Shown here one piece after another: positions 48,906 through 61,745 of a stretch of 64,000 bases of DNA. The notes beneath the pieces were generated by a model. The model saw only the letters and a list, made by a program, of their open reading frames with translations. It ran no database searches and was not told the origin of the DNA. The translations under genes and the position numbers were made by a program. Position 1 is the stretch's first letter. Each line of letters begins with the position of its first letter. Source of the stretch: Parapristionchus giblindavisi. Its lineage: Eukaryota > Nematoda > Chromadorea > Rhabditida > Diplogasteridae. Location: the NCBI GenBank assembly GCA_943737045.1, contig CALSFV010000010.1, positions 1,364,001 through 1,428,000 of the forward strand. The letters run 5' to 3'.

Positions 48906-49400
48906 AAACACAGAAACAGAAAGACATATTTGAAATTGCTTGATGATATATTTGAAGCTTGTTCTGCTTATTGAAAGTACAACTTTTAAGATTTGCATAC
49001 ATTGCTCACTCAAATTACCATTGTCCCTTGTGCTAATTTCCATACAATGTAAACATTATTCCCCGGTGATAATCATTCCGAGAGTCAGTCATGCAAACTC
49101 ACGGGAAAATCGATATTGACATTCGACTATTTGATTCGAAAATTCATAACTTACCTACAATATCCACTAAATTACAGCAGGAGGTGTTTGGATAATTGAA
49201 ATATGAGTTTATGAACACATTCTGATGGTTTATATAGGATGTCTCACGAATTTCCGAATAAACTAGCGAATTTTAATAACGATATTCTAGAATCTCAGCT
49301 CGATTGGGCAGCGTTTGAAAAAGGATTCGTAATCAGCATCGAAAACTGATTCAGGTCAATTATTCCCATGTCATATGAGAGACTTCGGTTAGACATTTTT
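48906..49400. other. Non-satellite spacer with a short dispersed repeat
   Basis: No gene is seen. GGATTCGTAATCAGCATCGA and following bases at about 49322-49376 resemble the stem-loop part of the mariner MITE at 36919-36970, so a fragment of that family lies next to the array edge. The satellite then starts abruptly at about 49401. Confidence 0.6.
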
Positions 49401-51600
49401 CACGTTCCCATGTTGAACAACGGCCACTTCAGCCGAATTAACAAAATTGAATTATGCATTTTTGGCATTAAAGAATTCGTGACACGTCAATATATTCATA
49501 TAGCGGCCACAGTGACCGAAGTACAAAAGTAATTTCGCTCTGATATGCTCTGATATGATACAAATTGATTTATCACATGTCAAAATGGCAATGATACCTG
49601 TCGTGTCATATTCCGTTTGAAAGAGCAAAAAATTCTGAATAAGACTCATTTCAGTTCACGACGATCTGTAATTTAATATAGCGGCCACAGTGACCGAAGT
49701 ACAAAAGTAACTTTCGCTCTGATATGCTCTGATATGATACAAATTGATTTATCACATGTCAAAATGACAACGATACCTGTCGTGTCATATTCCTTTTGAA
49801 AGAGCAAAAAATTCTGAATAAGACTCATTTCAGTTCACGACGATCTGTAATTTAATATAGCGGCCACAGTGACCGAAGTACAAAAGTAACTTTCGCTCTG
49901 ATATGCTCTGATATGACACAAATTGATTTATCACATGTCAAAATGGCCACGATACCTGTCGTGTCATATTCCATTTGAAGGAGCAAAAAATTCTGAATAA
50001 TTTACACTTCTGCTCATGTCAAACTGTAATCTGGTGTTGATTCTACAATGCCCTAAGTACAAAAGTAGCTTTCACTCTGATAAGACCAAAACAATACCTG
50101 ACATGAAAAGTTTTCTGCTAAACCCAGCTTGTCATATACCAAACGAAAGAGCAAAAAATTCTGAGTATTTTGCACGTTCCCATGTTGAACAACGGCCACT
50201 TCAGCCGAATTAACAAAATTGAATTATGAATTTTTGGCATTAAAGAATTCGTGACACGTCAATATTTTATCGAAACTTATCGTAGCATATACCACGTGAA
50301 AGAGCAAACAATTCTGAATAATCTACACTTCTGTTCATGTCAAACTGTAATCTTGTGTTGATTCCACAATGCCCTAAGTACAAAAGTAGCTTTCACTCTG
50401 ATAAGATCAAAACAATACCTCACATGAAAATTTTTCTGCTAAACCCAGCGTGTCATATACCAAACGAAAGAGCAAAAAATTCTGAGTATTTTGCACGTTC
50501 CCATGTTGAACAACGGCCACTTCAGCCGAATTAACAAAATTGAATTATGCATTTTTGGCATTAAAGAATTCGTGACACGTCAATATATTCATATAGCGGC
50601 CACAGTGACCGAAGTACAAAAGTAACTTTCGCTCTGATATGCTCTGATATGATACAAATTGATTTATCACATGTCAAAATGGCAATGATACCTGTCGTGT
50701 CATATTCCGTTTGAAAGAACAAAAAATTCTGAATAAGACTCATTTCAGTTCACGACGATCTGTAATCTTTTATAGCGGCCATAGTGACCGAAGTACAAAA
50801 GTAACTTTCGCTCTGATATGCTCTGATATGATACAAATTGATTTATCACATGTCAAAATGGCAATGATACCTGTCGTGTCATATTCCGTTTGAAAGAACA
50901 AAAAATTCTGAATAAGACTCATTTCAGTTCACGACGATCTGTAATTTAATATAGCGGCCACAGTGACCGAAGTACAAAAGTAACTTTCGCTCTGATATGC
51001 TCTGATATGATACAAATTGATTTATCACATGTCAAATTGGCCACGATACCTGTCGTGTCATATTCCATTTGAAAGAACAAAAAATTCTGAATAAGACTCA
51101 TTTCAGTTCACGACGATCTGTAATTTAATATAGCGGCCACAGTGACCGAAGTACAAAAGTAACTTTCGCTCTGATATGCTCTGATATGACACAAATTGAT
51201 TTATCACATGTCAAAATGATTACTATACCTGTCGTGTCATATTCCGTTTGAAAGAGCAAAAAATTCTGAATAAGACTCATTTCAGTTCACGACGATCTGT
51301 AATTACATATAGCGGCCACAGTGACCGAAGTACAAAAGTAACTTTCGCTCTGATATGCTCTGATATGACACAAATTGATGTATCACATTTCAAAATGATT
51401 ACTATACCTGTCGTGTCATATTCCGTTTGAAAGAGCAAAAAATTCTGAATAAGACTCATTTTAGTTCACGACGATCTGTAATTTCATATAGCGGCCACAG
51501 TGACCGAAGTACCAAAGTAACTTTCGCTCTGATATGGAAAAATTGATTTATCACATTTCAAAATGGCTACGATACCTGTCGTGTTATATACCGTTTGAAA
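49401..51600. repeat. Satellite resumes: A units mixed with B monomers
   Basis: Starts in mid type A monomer (CACGTTCCCATGTTGAAC), continues as B monomers of the TTTAATATAGCGG subtype, then two A dimers (about 49990-50560), then more B. This order and these subtypes match the left end of the window (about 890-3995) and not the sequence on the other side of the island. Confidence 0.92.
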
Positions 51601-54600
51601 GAGCAAAAAATTCTCAATAAAATAACTGCTTCGTATGTAGAACAGCGGCCACTCGTGTCAAAGTACAAAATTATATTTGTGTTCTCGGTGCATTTTTAGA
51701 TATTAAACAATTCATGACGAGCCAAATGGTTGTGGTGTCATATATCATGTGATAGAGCAAAAAATTCTGAATAAGACTCATTTCAGTTCACAACGATCTG
51801 TAATTGCATATAGCGGCCACAGTGACCGAAGTACAAATGTAACTTTCGCTCTGATATGCTCTGATATGATACAAATTCATTTATCACATGTCAAAATGGC
51901 CACGATACCTGTCGTGTCATATACCGTTTGAAAGAGCAAAAAATTCACAATAAAATAACTGCTTCGTATGTAGAACAGTGGCCACTCGTGTCAAAGTACA
52001 AAATTATCTTTGTGTTCTCGGTGCATTTTTAGATATTAAACAATTCATGACGAGCCAAATGGTTGTGGTCTCATATATCATGTGATAGAAAAAAAATTCT
52101 GAATAAGACTCATTTCAGGTCACGACGATCTGTAACTACATATAGCGGCCATAGTAAGCGAAGTACAAAAGTTACTTTCGCTCTGATATGCTCTGATATG
52201 ATACAAATTCATTTATCACATGTCAAAATGGCAACGATACCTGTCGTGTCATATACCGTTTGAAAGAGCAAAAAATTTTGAATAAAATTATTGCTTCGTA
52301 TGTAGAACAGTGGCCACTCGTGCCAAAGTGCAAAATTATCTTTGTGTTCTCGGTGCATTTTTAGATATTAAACAATTCATGACGAGCCAAATGGTTGTGG
52401 TGTCATATATCATGTGATAGAACAAAAAATTCTGAATAAGACTCATTTCAATTCACGACGATCTGTAATTTCATATAGCGGCCATAGTGACCGAAGTACA
52501 AAAGTAACTTTCGCTCTGATATGCTCTGATATGATACAAATTGATTTATCACATTTCAAAATGGCAACGATACCTGTCGTGTCATATACCGTTTGAAAGA
52601 GCAAAAAATTTTGAATAAAATTATTGCTTCGTATGTAGAACAGTGGCCACTCGTGCCAAAGTGCAAAATTATCTTTGTGTTCTCGGTGCATTTTTAGATA
52701 TTAAACAATTCATGGCGAGCCAAATGGTTGTGGTGTCATATATCATGTGATAGAACAAAAAATTCTGAATAAGACTCATTTCAGTTCACGACGATCTGTA
52801 ATTTCATATAGCGGCCATAGTGACCGAAGTACAAAAGTAACTTTCGCTCTGATATGCTCTGATATGATACAAATTGATTTATCACATGTCAAAATGGCAA
52901 CGATATCTGTCGTGTCATATTCCGTTTGAAACAGCAAAAAATTCTGAATAGGACTCATTTCAGTTCACGACGATCTGTAATCTTTTATAGCGGCCATAGT
53001 GACCGAAGTACAAAAGTAACTTTCGCTCTGATATGGAAAAATTGATTTATCACATTTCAAAATGATTACGATACCTGTCGTGTCATATACCGTTTGAAAG
53101 AGCAAAAAATTCTCAATAAAATTATTGCTTCGTATGTGCAACAGTGGCCACTCCCGCCAAAATACAAAATTATCTTTGTGTTCTCGGTGCATTTTTAGAT
53201 ATTAAACAATTCATGACGAGCCAAATAGTTGTGGTGTCATATATCATGTGATAGAACAAAAAATTCTGAATAAGACTCATTTCAGGTCACGACGATCTGT
53301 AACTACATATAGCGGCCATAGTAAACGAAGTACAAAAGTTACTTTCGCTCTGATATGCTATGATATGATACAAATTGATTTATCACATTTCAAAATGATT
53401 ACGATACCTGTCGTGTCATATACCGTTAGAAAGAGCAAAAAATTTTGAATAAAATTATTTCTTCGTATGTAGAACAGTGGCCACTCGTGCGAGTGCAAAA
53501 TTATCTTTGTGTTCTCGGTGCATTTTTAGATATTAAACAATTCATGACGAGCCAAATGGATGTGGTATCATATATCATGTGATAGAGCAAAAAATTCTGA
53601 ATAAGACTCATTTTAGTTCACGACGATCTGTAATTTCATATAGCGGCCACAGTGACCGAAGTACAAAAGTAACTTTCGCTCTGATATGCTCTGATATGAT
53701 ACAAATTGATTTATCACATTTCAAAATGGCAACGATACCTGTCGTGTCATATACCGTTTGAAAGAGCAAAAAATTCACAATAAAATAACTGCTTCGTATG
53801 TAGAACAGTGGCCACTCGTGCCAAAGTGCAAAATTATCTTTGTGTTCTCGGTGTATTTTTAGATATTAAACAATTCATGACGAGCCAAATGGTTGTGGTG
53901 TCATATATCATGTGATAGAACAAAAAATTCTGAATAAGACTCATTTCAGGTCACGACGATCTGTAACTACATATAGCGGCCATAGTAAACGAAGTACAAA
54001 AGTTACTTTCGCTCTGATATGCTCTGATATGATACAAATTGATTTATCACATTTCAAAATGGCAACGATACCTGTCGTGTCATATACCGTTTGAAAGAGC
54101 AAAAAATTTTGAATAAAATTATTGCTTCGTATGTAGAACAGTGGCCACTCGTGCCAAAGTGCAAAATTATCTTTGTGTTCTCGGTGCATTTTTAGATATT
54201 AAACAATTCATGGCGAGCCAAATGGTTGTGGTGTCATATATCATGTAATAGAACAAAAAATTCTGAATAAGACTCATTTCAGTTCACGACGATCTGTAAT
54301 TTCATATAGCGGCCATAGTGACCGAAGTACAAAAGTAACTTTCGCTCTGATATGCTCTGATATGATACAAATTGATTTATCACATGTCAAAATGGCAACG
54401 ATACCTGTCGTGTCATATTCCGTTTGAAACAGCAAAAAATTCTGAATAGGACTCATTTCAGTTCACGACGATCTGTAATCTTTTATAGCGGCCATAGTGA
54501 CCGAAGTACAAAAGTAACTTTCGCTCTGATATGGAAAAATTGATTTATCACATTTCAAAATGATTACGATACCTGTCGTGTCATATACCGTTTGAAAGAG

Positions 54601-57600
54601 CAAAAAATTCTCAATAAAATTATTGCTTCGTATGTGCAACAGTGGCCACTCCCGCCAAAATACAAAATTATCTTTGTGTTCTCGGTGCATTTTTAGATAT
54701 TAAACAATTCATGACGAGCCAAATGGTTGTGGTGTCATATATCATGTGATAGAACAAAAAATTCTGAATAAGACTCATTTCAGGTCACGACGATCTGTAA
54801 CTACATATAGCGGCCATAGTAAACGAAGTACAAAAGTTACTTTCGCTCTGATATGCTCTGATATGATACAAATTGGTTTATCACATGTCAAAATGGCAAC
54901 GATACCTGTCGTGTCATATACCGTTTGAAAGAGCAAAAAATTTTGAATAAAATTATTGCTTCGTATGTAGAACAGTGGCCACTCGTGCCAAAGTGCAAAA
55001 TTATCTTTGTGTTATCGGTGCATTTTTAGATATTAAACAATTCATGACGAGCCAAATGGTTGTGGTGTCATATATCATGTGATAGAACAAAACATTCTGA
55101 ATAAGACTCATTTCAGTTCACGACGATCTGTAATTTCATATAGCGGCCATAGTGACCGAAGTACAAAAGTAACTTTCGCTCTGATATGCTCTGATATGAT
55201 ACAAATTGATTTATCACATGTCAAAATGGCAACGATACCTGTCGTGTCATATTCCGTTTGAAACAGCAAAAAATTCTCAATAAAATTATTGCTTCGTATG
55301 TGCAACAGTGGCCACTCCCGCCAAAATACAAAATTATCTTTGTGTTCTCGGTGCATTTTTAGATATTAAACAATTCATGACGAGCCAAATAGTTGTGGTG
55401 TCATATATCATGTGATAGAACAAAAAATTCTGAATAAGACTCATTTCAGGTCACGACGATCTGTAACTACATATAGCGGCCATAGTAAACGAAGTACAAA
55501 AGTTACTTTCGCTCTGATATGCTCTGATATGATACAAATTGATTTATCACATGTCAAAATGGCAACGATACCTGTCGTGTCATATACCGTTTGAAAGAGC
55601 AAAAAATTTTGAATAAAATTATTGCTTCGTATGTAGAACAGTGGCCACTCGTGCCAAAGTGCAAAATTATCTTTGTGTTCTCGGTGCATTTTTAGATATT
55701 AAACAATTCATGACGAGCCAAATGGTTGTGGTGTCATATATCATGTGATAGAACAAAAAATTCTGAATAAGACTCATTTCAGTTCACGACGATCTGTAAT
55801 TTCATATAGCGGCCACAGTGACCGAAGTACAAAAGTAACTTTCGCTCTGATATGCTCTGATATGATACAAATTCATTTATCACATGTCAAAATGGCCACG
55901 ATACCTGTCGTGTCATATACCGTTTGAAAGAGCAAAAAATTCTCAATAAAATTATTGCTTCGTATGTGCAACAGTGGCCACTCCCGCCAAAATACAAAAT
56001 TATCTTTGTGTTCTCGGTGCATTTTTAGATATTAAACAATTCATGACGAGCCAAATAGTTGTGGTGACATATATCATGTGATAGAACAAAAAATTCTGAA
56101 TAAGACTCATTTCAGGTCACGACGATCTGTAACTACATATAGCGGCCATAGTAAACGAAGTACAAAAGTTACTTTCGCTCTGATATGCTCTGATATGATA
56201 CAAATTGATTTATCACATTTCAAAATGATTACGATACCTGTCGTGTCATATACCGTTAGAAAGAGCAAAAAATTTTGAATAAGACACATTTCAGTTCACG
56301 ACGATCTGTAATTTCATATAGCGGCCATAGTGACCGAAGTACAAAAGTAACTTTCGCTCTGATATGGAAAAATTGATTTATCACATTTCAAAATGATTAC
56401 GATACCTGTCGTGTCATATACCGTTTGAAAGAGCAAAAAATTCTCAATAAAATTATTGCTTCGTATGTGCAACAGTGGCCACTCCCGCCAAAATACAAAA
56501 TTATCTTTGTGTTCTCGGTGCATTTTTAGATATTAAACAATTCATGACGAGCCAAATAGTTGTGGTGTCATATATCATGTGATAGAACAAAAAATTCTGA
56601 ATAAGACTCATTTCAGGTCACGACGATCTGTAACTACATATAGCGGCCATAGTAAACGAAGTACAAAAGTTACTTTCGCTCTGATATGCTATGATATGAT
56701 ACAAATTGATTTATCACATTTCAAAATGATTACGATACCTGTCGTGTCATATACCGTTAGAAAGAGCAAAAAATTTTGAATAAAATTATTTCTTCGTATG
56801 TAGAACAGTGGCCACTCGTGCGAGTGCAAAATTATCTTTGTGTTCTCGGTGCATTTTTAGATATTAAACAATTCATGACGAGCCAAATGGATGTGGTATC
56901 ATATATCATGTGATAGAGCAAAAAATTCTGAATAAGACTCATTTTAGTTCACGACGATCTGTAATTTCATATAGCGGCCACAGTGACCGAAGTACAAAAG
57001 TAACTTTCGCTCTGATATGCTCTGATATGATACAAATTGATTTATCACATTTCAAAATGGCAACGATACCTGTCGTGTCATATACCGTTTGAAAGAGCAA
57101 AAAATTCACAATAAAATAACTGCTTCGTATGTAGAACAGTGGCCACTCGTGCCAAAGTGCAAAATTATCTTTGTGTTCTCGGTGTATTTTTAGATATTAA
57201 ACAATTCATGACGAGCCAAATGGTTGTGGTGTCATATATCATGTGATAGAACAAAAAATTCTGAATAAGACTCATTTCAGGTCACGACGATCTGTAACTA
57301 CATATAGCGGCCATAGTAAACGAAGTACAAAAGTTACTTTCGCTCTGATATGCTCTGATATGATACAAATTGATTTATCACATTTCAAAATGGCAACGAT
57401 ACCTGTCGTGTCATATACCGTTTGAAAGAGCAAAAAATTTTGAATAAAATTATTGCTTCGTATGTAGAACAGTGGCCACTCGTGCCAAAGTGCAAAATTA
57501 TCTTTGTGTTCTCGGTGCATTTTTAGATATTAAACAATTCATGGCGAGCCAAATGGTTGTGGTGTCATATATCATGTGATAGAACAAAAAATTCTGAATA

Positions 57601-58409
57601 AGACTCATTTCAGTTCACGACGATCTGTAATTTCATATAGCGGCCATAGTGACCGAAGTACAAAAGTAACTTTCGCTCTGATATGCTCTGATATGATACA
57701 AATTGATTTATCACATGTCAAAATGGCAACGATACCTGTCGTGTCATATTCCGTTTGAAACAGCAAAAAATTCTGAATAGGACTCATTTCAGTTCACGAC
57801 GATCTGTAATCTTTTATAGCGGCCATAGTGACCGAAGTACAAAAGTAACTTTCGCTCTGATATGGAAAAATTGATTTATCACATTTCAAAATGATTACGA
57901 TACCTGTCGTGTCATATACCGTTTGAAAGAGCAAAAAATTCTCAATAAAATTATTGCTTCGTATGTGCAACAGTGGCCACTCCCGCCAAAATACAAAATT
58001 ATCTTTGTGTTCTCGGTGCATTTTTAGATATTAAACAATTCATGACGAGCCAAATGGTTGTGGTGTCATATATCATGTGATAGAACAAAAAATTCTGAAT
58101 AAGACTCATTTCAGGTCACGACGATCTGTAACTACATATAGCGGCCATAGTAAACGAAGTACAAAAGTTACTTTCGCTCTGATATGCTCTGATATGATAC
58201 AAATTGGTTTATCACATGTCAAAATGGCAACGATACCTGTCGTGTCATATACCGTTTGAAAGAGCAAAAAATTTTGAATAAAATTATTGCTTCGTATGTA
58301 GAACAGTGGCCACTCGTGCCAAAGTGCAAAATTATCTTTGTGTTATCGGTGCATTTTTAGATATTAAACAATTCATGACGAGCCAAATGGTTGTGGTGTC
58401 ATATATCAT
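51601..58409. repeat. Satellite B/B'/C array with 3331-bp duplication
   Basis: 333-bp and 501-bp periods. About 53000-55277 recurs at 56331-58608 (offset 3331), sharing private variants such as CCGTTAGAAAGAGC, CCAAATAGTTG, CTCGTGCGAGTGC and GATATGCTATGATATG. One B monomer at about 56260-56290 joins directly to a B' monomer through GACACATTTCAG. No gene is supported. Confidence 0.92.
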
Positions 58410-61400
58410 GTGATAGAACAAAACATTCTGAATAAGACTCATTTCAGTTCACGACGATCTGTAATTTCATATAGCGGCCATAGTGACCGAAGTACAAAAG
58501 TAACTTTCGCTCTGATATGCTCTGATATGATACAAATTGATTTATCACATGTCAAAATGGCAACGATACCTGTCGTGTCATATTCCGTTTGAAACAGCAA
58601 AAAATTCTGAATAGGACTCATTTCAGTTCACGACGATCTGTAATCTTTTATAGCGGCCATAGTGACCGAAGTACAAAAGTAACTTTCGCTCTGATATGGA
58701 AAAATTGATTTATCACATTTCAAAATGATTACGATACCTGTCGTGTCATATACCGTTTGAAAGAGCAAAAAATTCTCAATAAAATTATTGCTTCGTATGT
58801 GCAACAGTGGCCACTCCCGCCAAAATACAAAATTATCTTTGTGTTCTCGGTGCATTTTTAGATATTAAACAATTCATGACGAGCCAAATAGTTGTGGTGT
58901 CATATATCATGTGATAGAACAAAAAATTCTGAATAAGACTCATTTCAGGTCACGACGATCTGTAACTACATATAGCGGCCATAGTAAACGAAGTACAAAA
59001 GTTACTTTCGCTCTGATATGCTCTGATATGATACAAATTGATTTATCACATTTCAAAATGATTACGATACCTGTCGTGTCATATACCGTTAGAAAGAGCA
59101 AAAAATTTTGAATAAGACACATTTCAGTTCACGACGATCTGTAATTTCATATAGCGGCCATAGTGACCGAAGTACAAAAGTAACTTTCGCTCTGATATGG
59201 AAAAATTGATTTATCACATTTCAAAATGATTACGATACCTGTCGTGTCATATACCGTTTGAAAGAGCAAAAAATTCTCAATAAAATTATTGCTTCGTATG
59301 TGCAACAGTGGCCACTCCCGCCAAAATACAAAATTATCTTTGTGTTCTCGGTGCATTTTTAGATATTAAACAATTCATGACGAGCCAAATAGTTGTGGTG
59401 TCATATATCATGTGATAGAACAAAAAATTCTGAATAAGACTCATTTCAGGTCACGACGATCTGTAACTACATATAGCGGCCATAGTAAACGAAGTACAAA
59501 AGTTACTTTCGCTCTGATATGCTCTGATATGATACAAATTGATTTATCACATGTCAAAATGGCAACGATACCTGTCGTGTCATATACCGTTTGAAAGAGC
59601 AAAAAATTTTGAATAAAATTATTGCTTCGTATGTAGAACAGTGGCCACTCGTGCCAAAGTGCAAAATTATCTTTGTGTTCTCGGTGCATTTTTAGATATT
59701 AAACAATTCATGACGAGCCAAATGGTTGTGGTGTCATATATCATGTGATAGAACAAAAAATTCTGAATAAGACTCATTTCAGTTCACGACGATCTGTAAT
59801 TTCATATAGCGGCCACAGTGACCGAAGTACAAAAGTAACTTTCGCTCTGATATGCTCTGATATGATACAAATTCATTTATCACATGTCAAAATGGCCACG
59901 ATACCTGTCGTGTCATATACCGTTTGAAAGAGCAAAAAATTTTGAATAAAATTATTGCTTCGTATGTAGAACAGTGGCCACTCGTGCCAAAGTGCAAAAT
60001 TATCTTTGTGTTCTCGGTGCATTTTTAGATATTAAACAATTCATGACGAGCCAAATGGTTGTGGTGTCATATATCATGTGATAGAACAAAACATTCTGAA
60101 TAAGACTCATTTCAGTTCACGACGATCTGTAATTTCATATAGCGGCCATAGTGACCGAAGTACAAAAGTAACTTTCGCTCTGATATGCTCTGATATGATA
60201 CAAATTGATTTATCACATGTCAAAATGGCAACGATACCTGTCGTGTCATATTCCGTTTGAAACAGCAAAAAATTCTGAATAGGACTCATTTCAGTTCACG
60301 ACGATCTGTAATCTTTTATAGCGGCCATAGTGACCGAAGTACAAAAGTAACTTTCGCTCTGATATGGAAAAATTGATTTATCACATTTCAAAATGATTAC
60401 GATACCTGTCGTGTCATATACCGTTTGAAAGAGCAAAAAATTCTCAATAAAATTATTGCTTCGTATGTGCAACAGTGGCCACTCCCGCCAAAATACAAAA
60501 TTATCTTTGTGTTCTCGGTGCATTTTTAGATATTAAACAATTCATGACGAGCCAAATAGTTGTGGTGTCATATATCATGTGATAGAACAAAAAATTCTGA
60601 ATAAGACTCATTTCAGGTCACGACGATCTGTAACTACATATAGCGGCCATAGTAAACGAAGTACAAAAGTTACTTTCGCTCTGATATGCTCTGATATGAT
60701 ACAAATTGATTTATCACATTTCAAAATGATTACGATACCTGTCGTGTCATATACCGTTAGAAAGAGCAAAAAATTTTGAATAAGACACATTTCAGTTCAC
60801 GACGATCTGTAATTTCATATAGCGGCCATAGTGACCGAAGTACAAAAGTAACTTTCGCTCTGATATGGAAAAATTGATTTATCACATTTCAAAATGATTA
60901 CGATACCTGTCGTGTCATATACCGTTTGAAAGAGCAAAAAATTCTCAATAAAATTATTGCTTCGTATGTGCAACAGTGGCCACTCCCGCCAAAATACAAA
61001 ATTATCTTTGTGTTCTCGGTGCATTTTTAGATATTAAACAATTCATGACGAGCCAAATAGTTGTGGTGTCATATATCATGTGATAGAACAAAAAATTCTG
61101 AATAAGACTCATTTCAGGTCACGACGATCTGTAACTACATATAGCGGCCATAGTAAACGAAGTACAAAAGTTACTTTCGCTCTGATATGCTCTGATATGA
61201 TACAAATTGATTTATCACATGTCAAAATGGCAACGATACCTGTCGTGTCATATACCGTTTGAAAGAGCAAAAAATTTTGAATAAAATTATTGCTTCGTAT
61301 GTAGAACAGTGGCCACTCGTGCCAAAGTGCAAAATTATCTTTGTGTTCTCGGTGCATTTTTAGATATTAAACAATTCATGACGAGCCAAATGGTTGTGGT

Positions 61401-61745
61401 GTCATATATCATGTGATAGAACAAAAAATTCTGAATAAGACTCATTTCAGTTCACGACGATCTGTAATTTCATATAGCGGCCACAGTGACCGAAGTACAA
61501 AAGTAACTTTCGCTCTGATATGCTCTGATATGATACAAATTCATTTATCACATGTCAAAATGGCCACGATACCTGTCGTGTCATATACCGTTTGAAAGAG
61601 CAAAAAATTTTGAATAAAATTATTGCTTCGTATGTAGAACAGTGGCCACTCGTGCCAAAGTGCAAAATTATCTTTGTGTTCTCGGTGCATTTTTAGATAT
61701 TAAACAATTCATGACGAGCCAACTGGTTGTGGTGTCATATATCAT
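58410..61745. repeat. Two tandem copies of a 1668-bp unit
   Basis: Positions 58410, 58628, 58911, 59147, 59412 and 59745 match 60078, 60296, 60579, 60815, 61080 and 61413, all 1668 bp apart. The start of a third copy follows at 61746. Each unit contains B, B', C monomers including the CCGTTAGAAAG and GACACATTTC variants. Confidence 0.92.
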
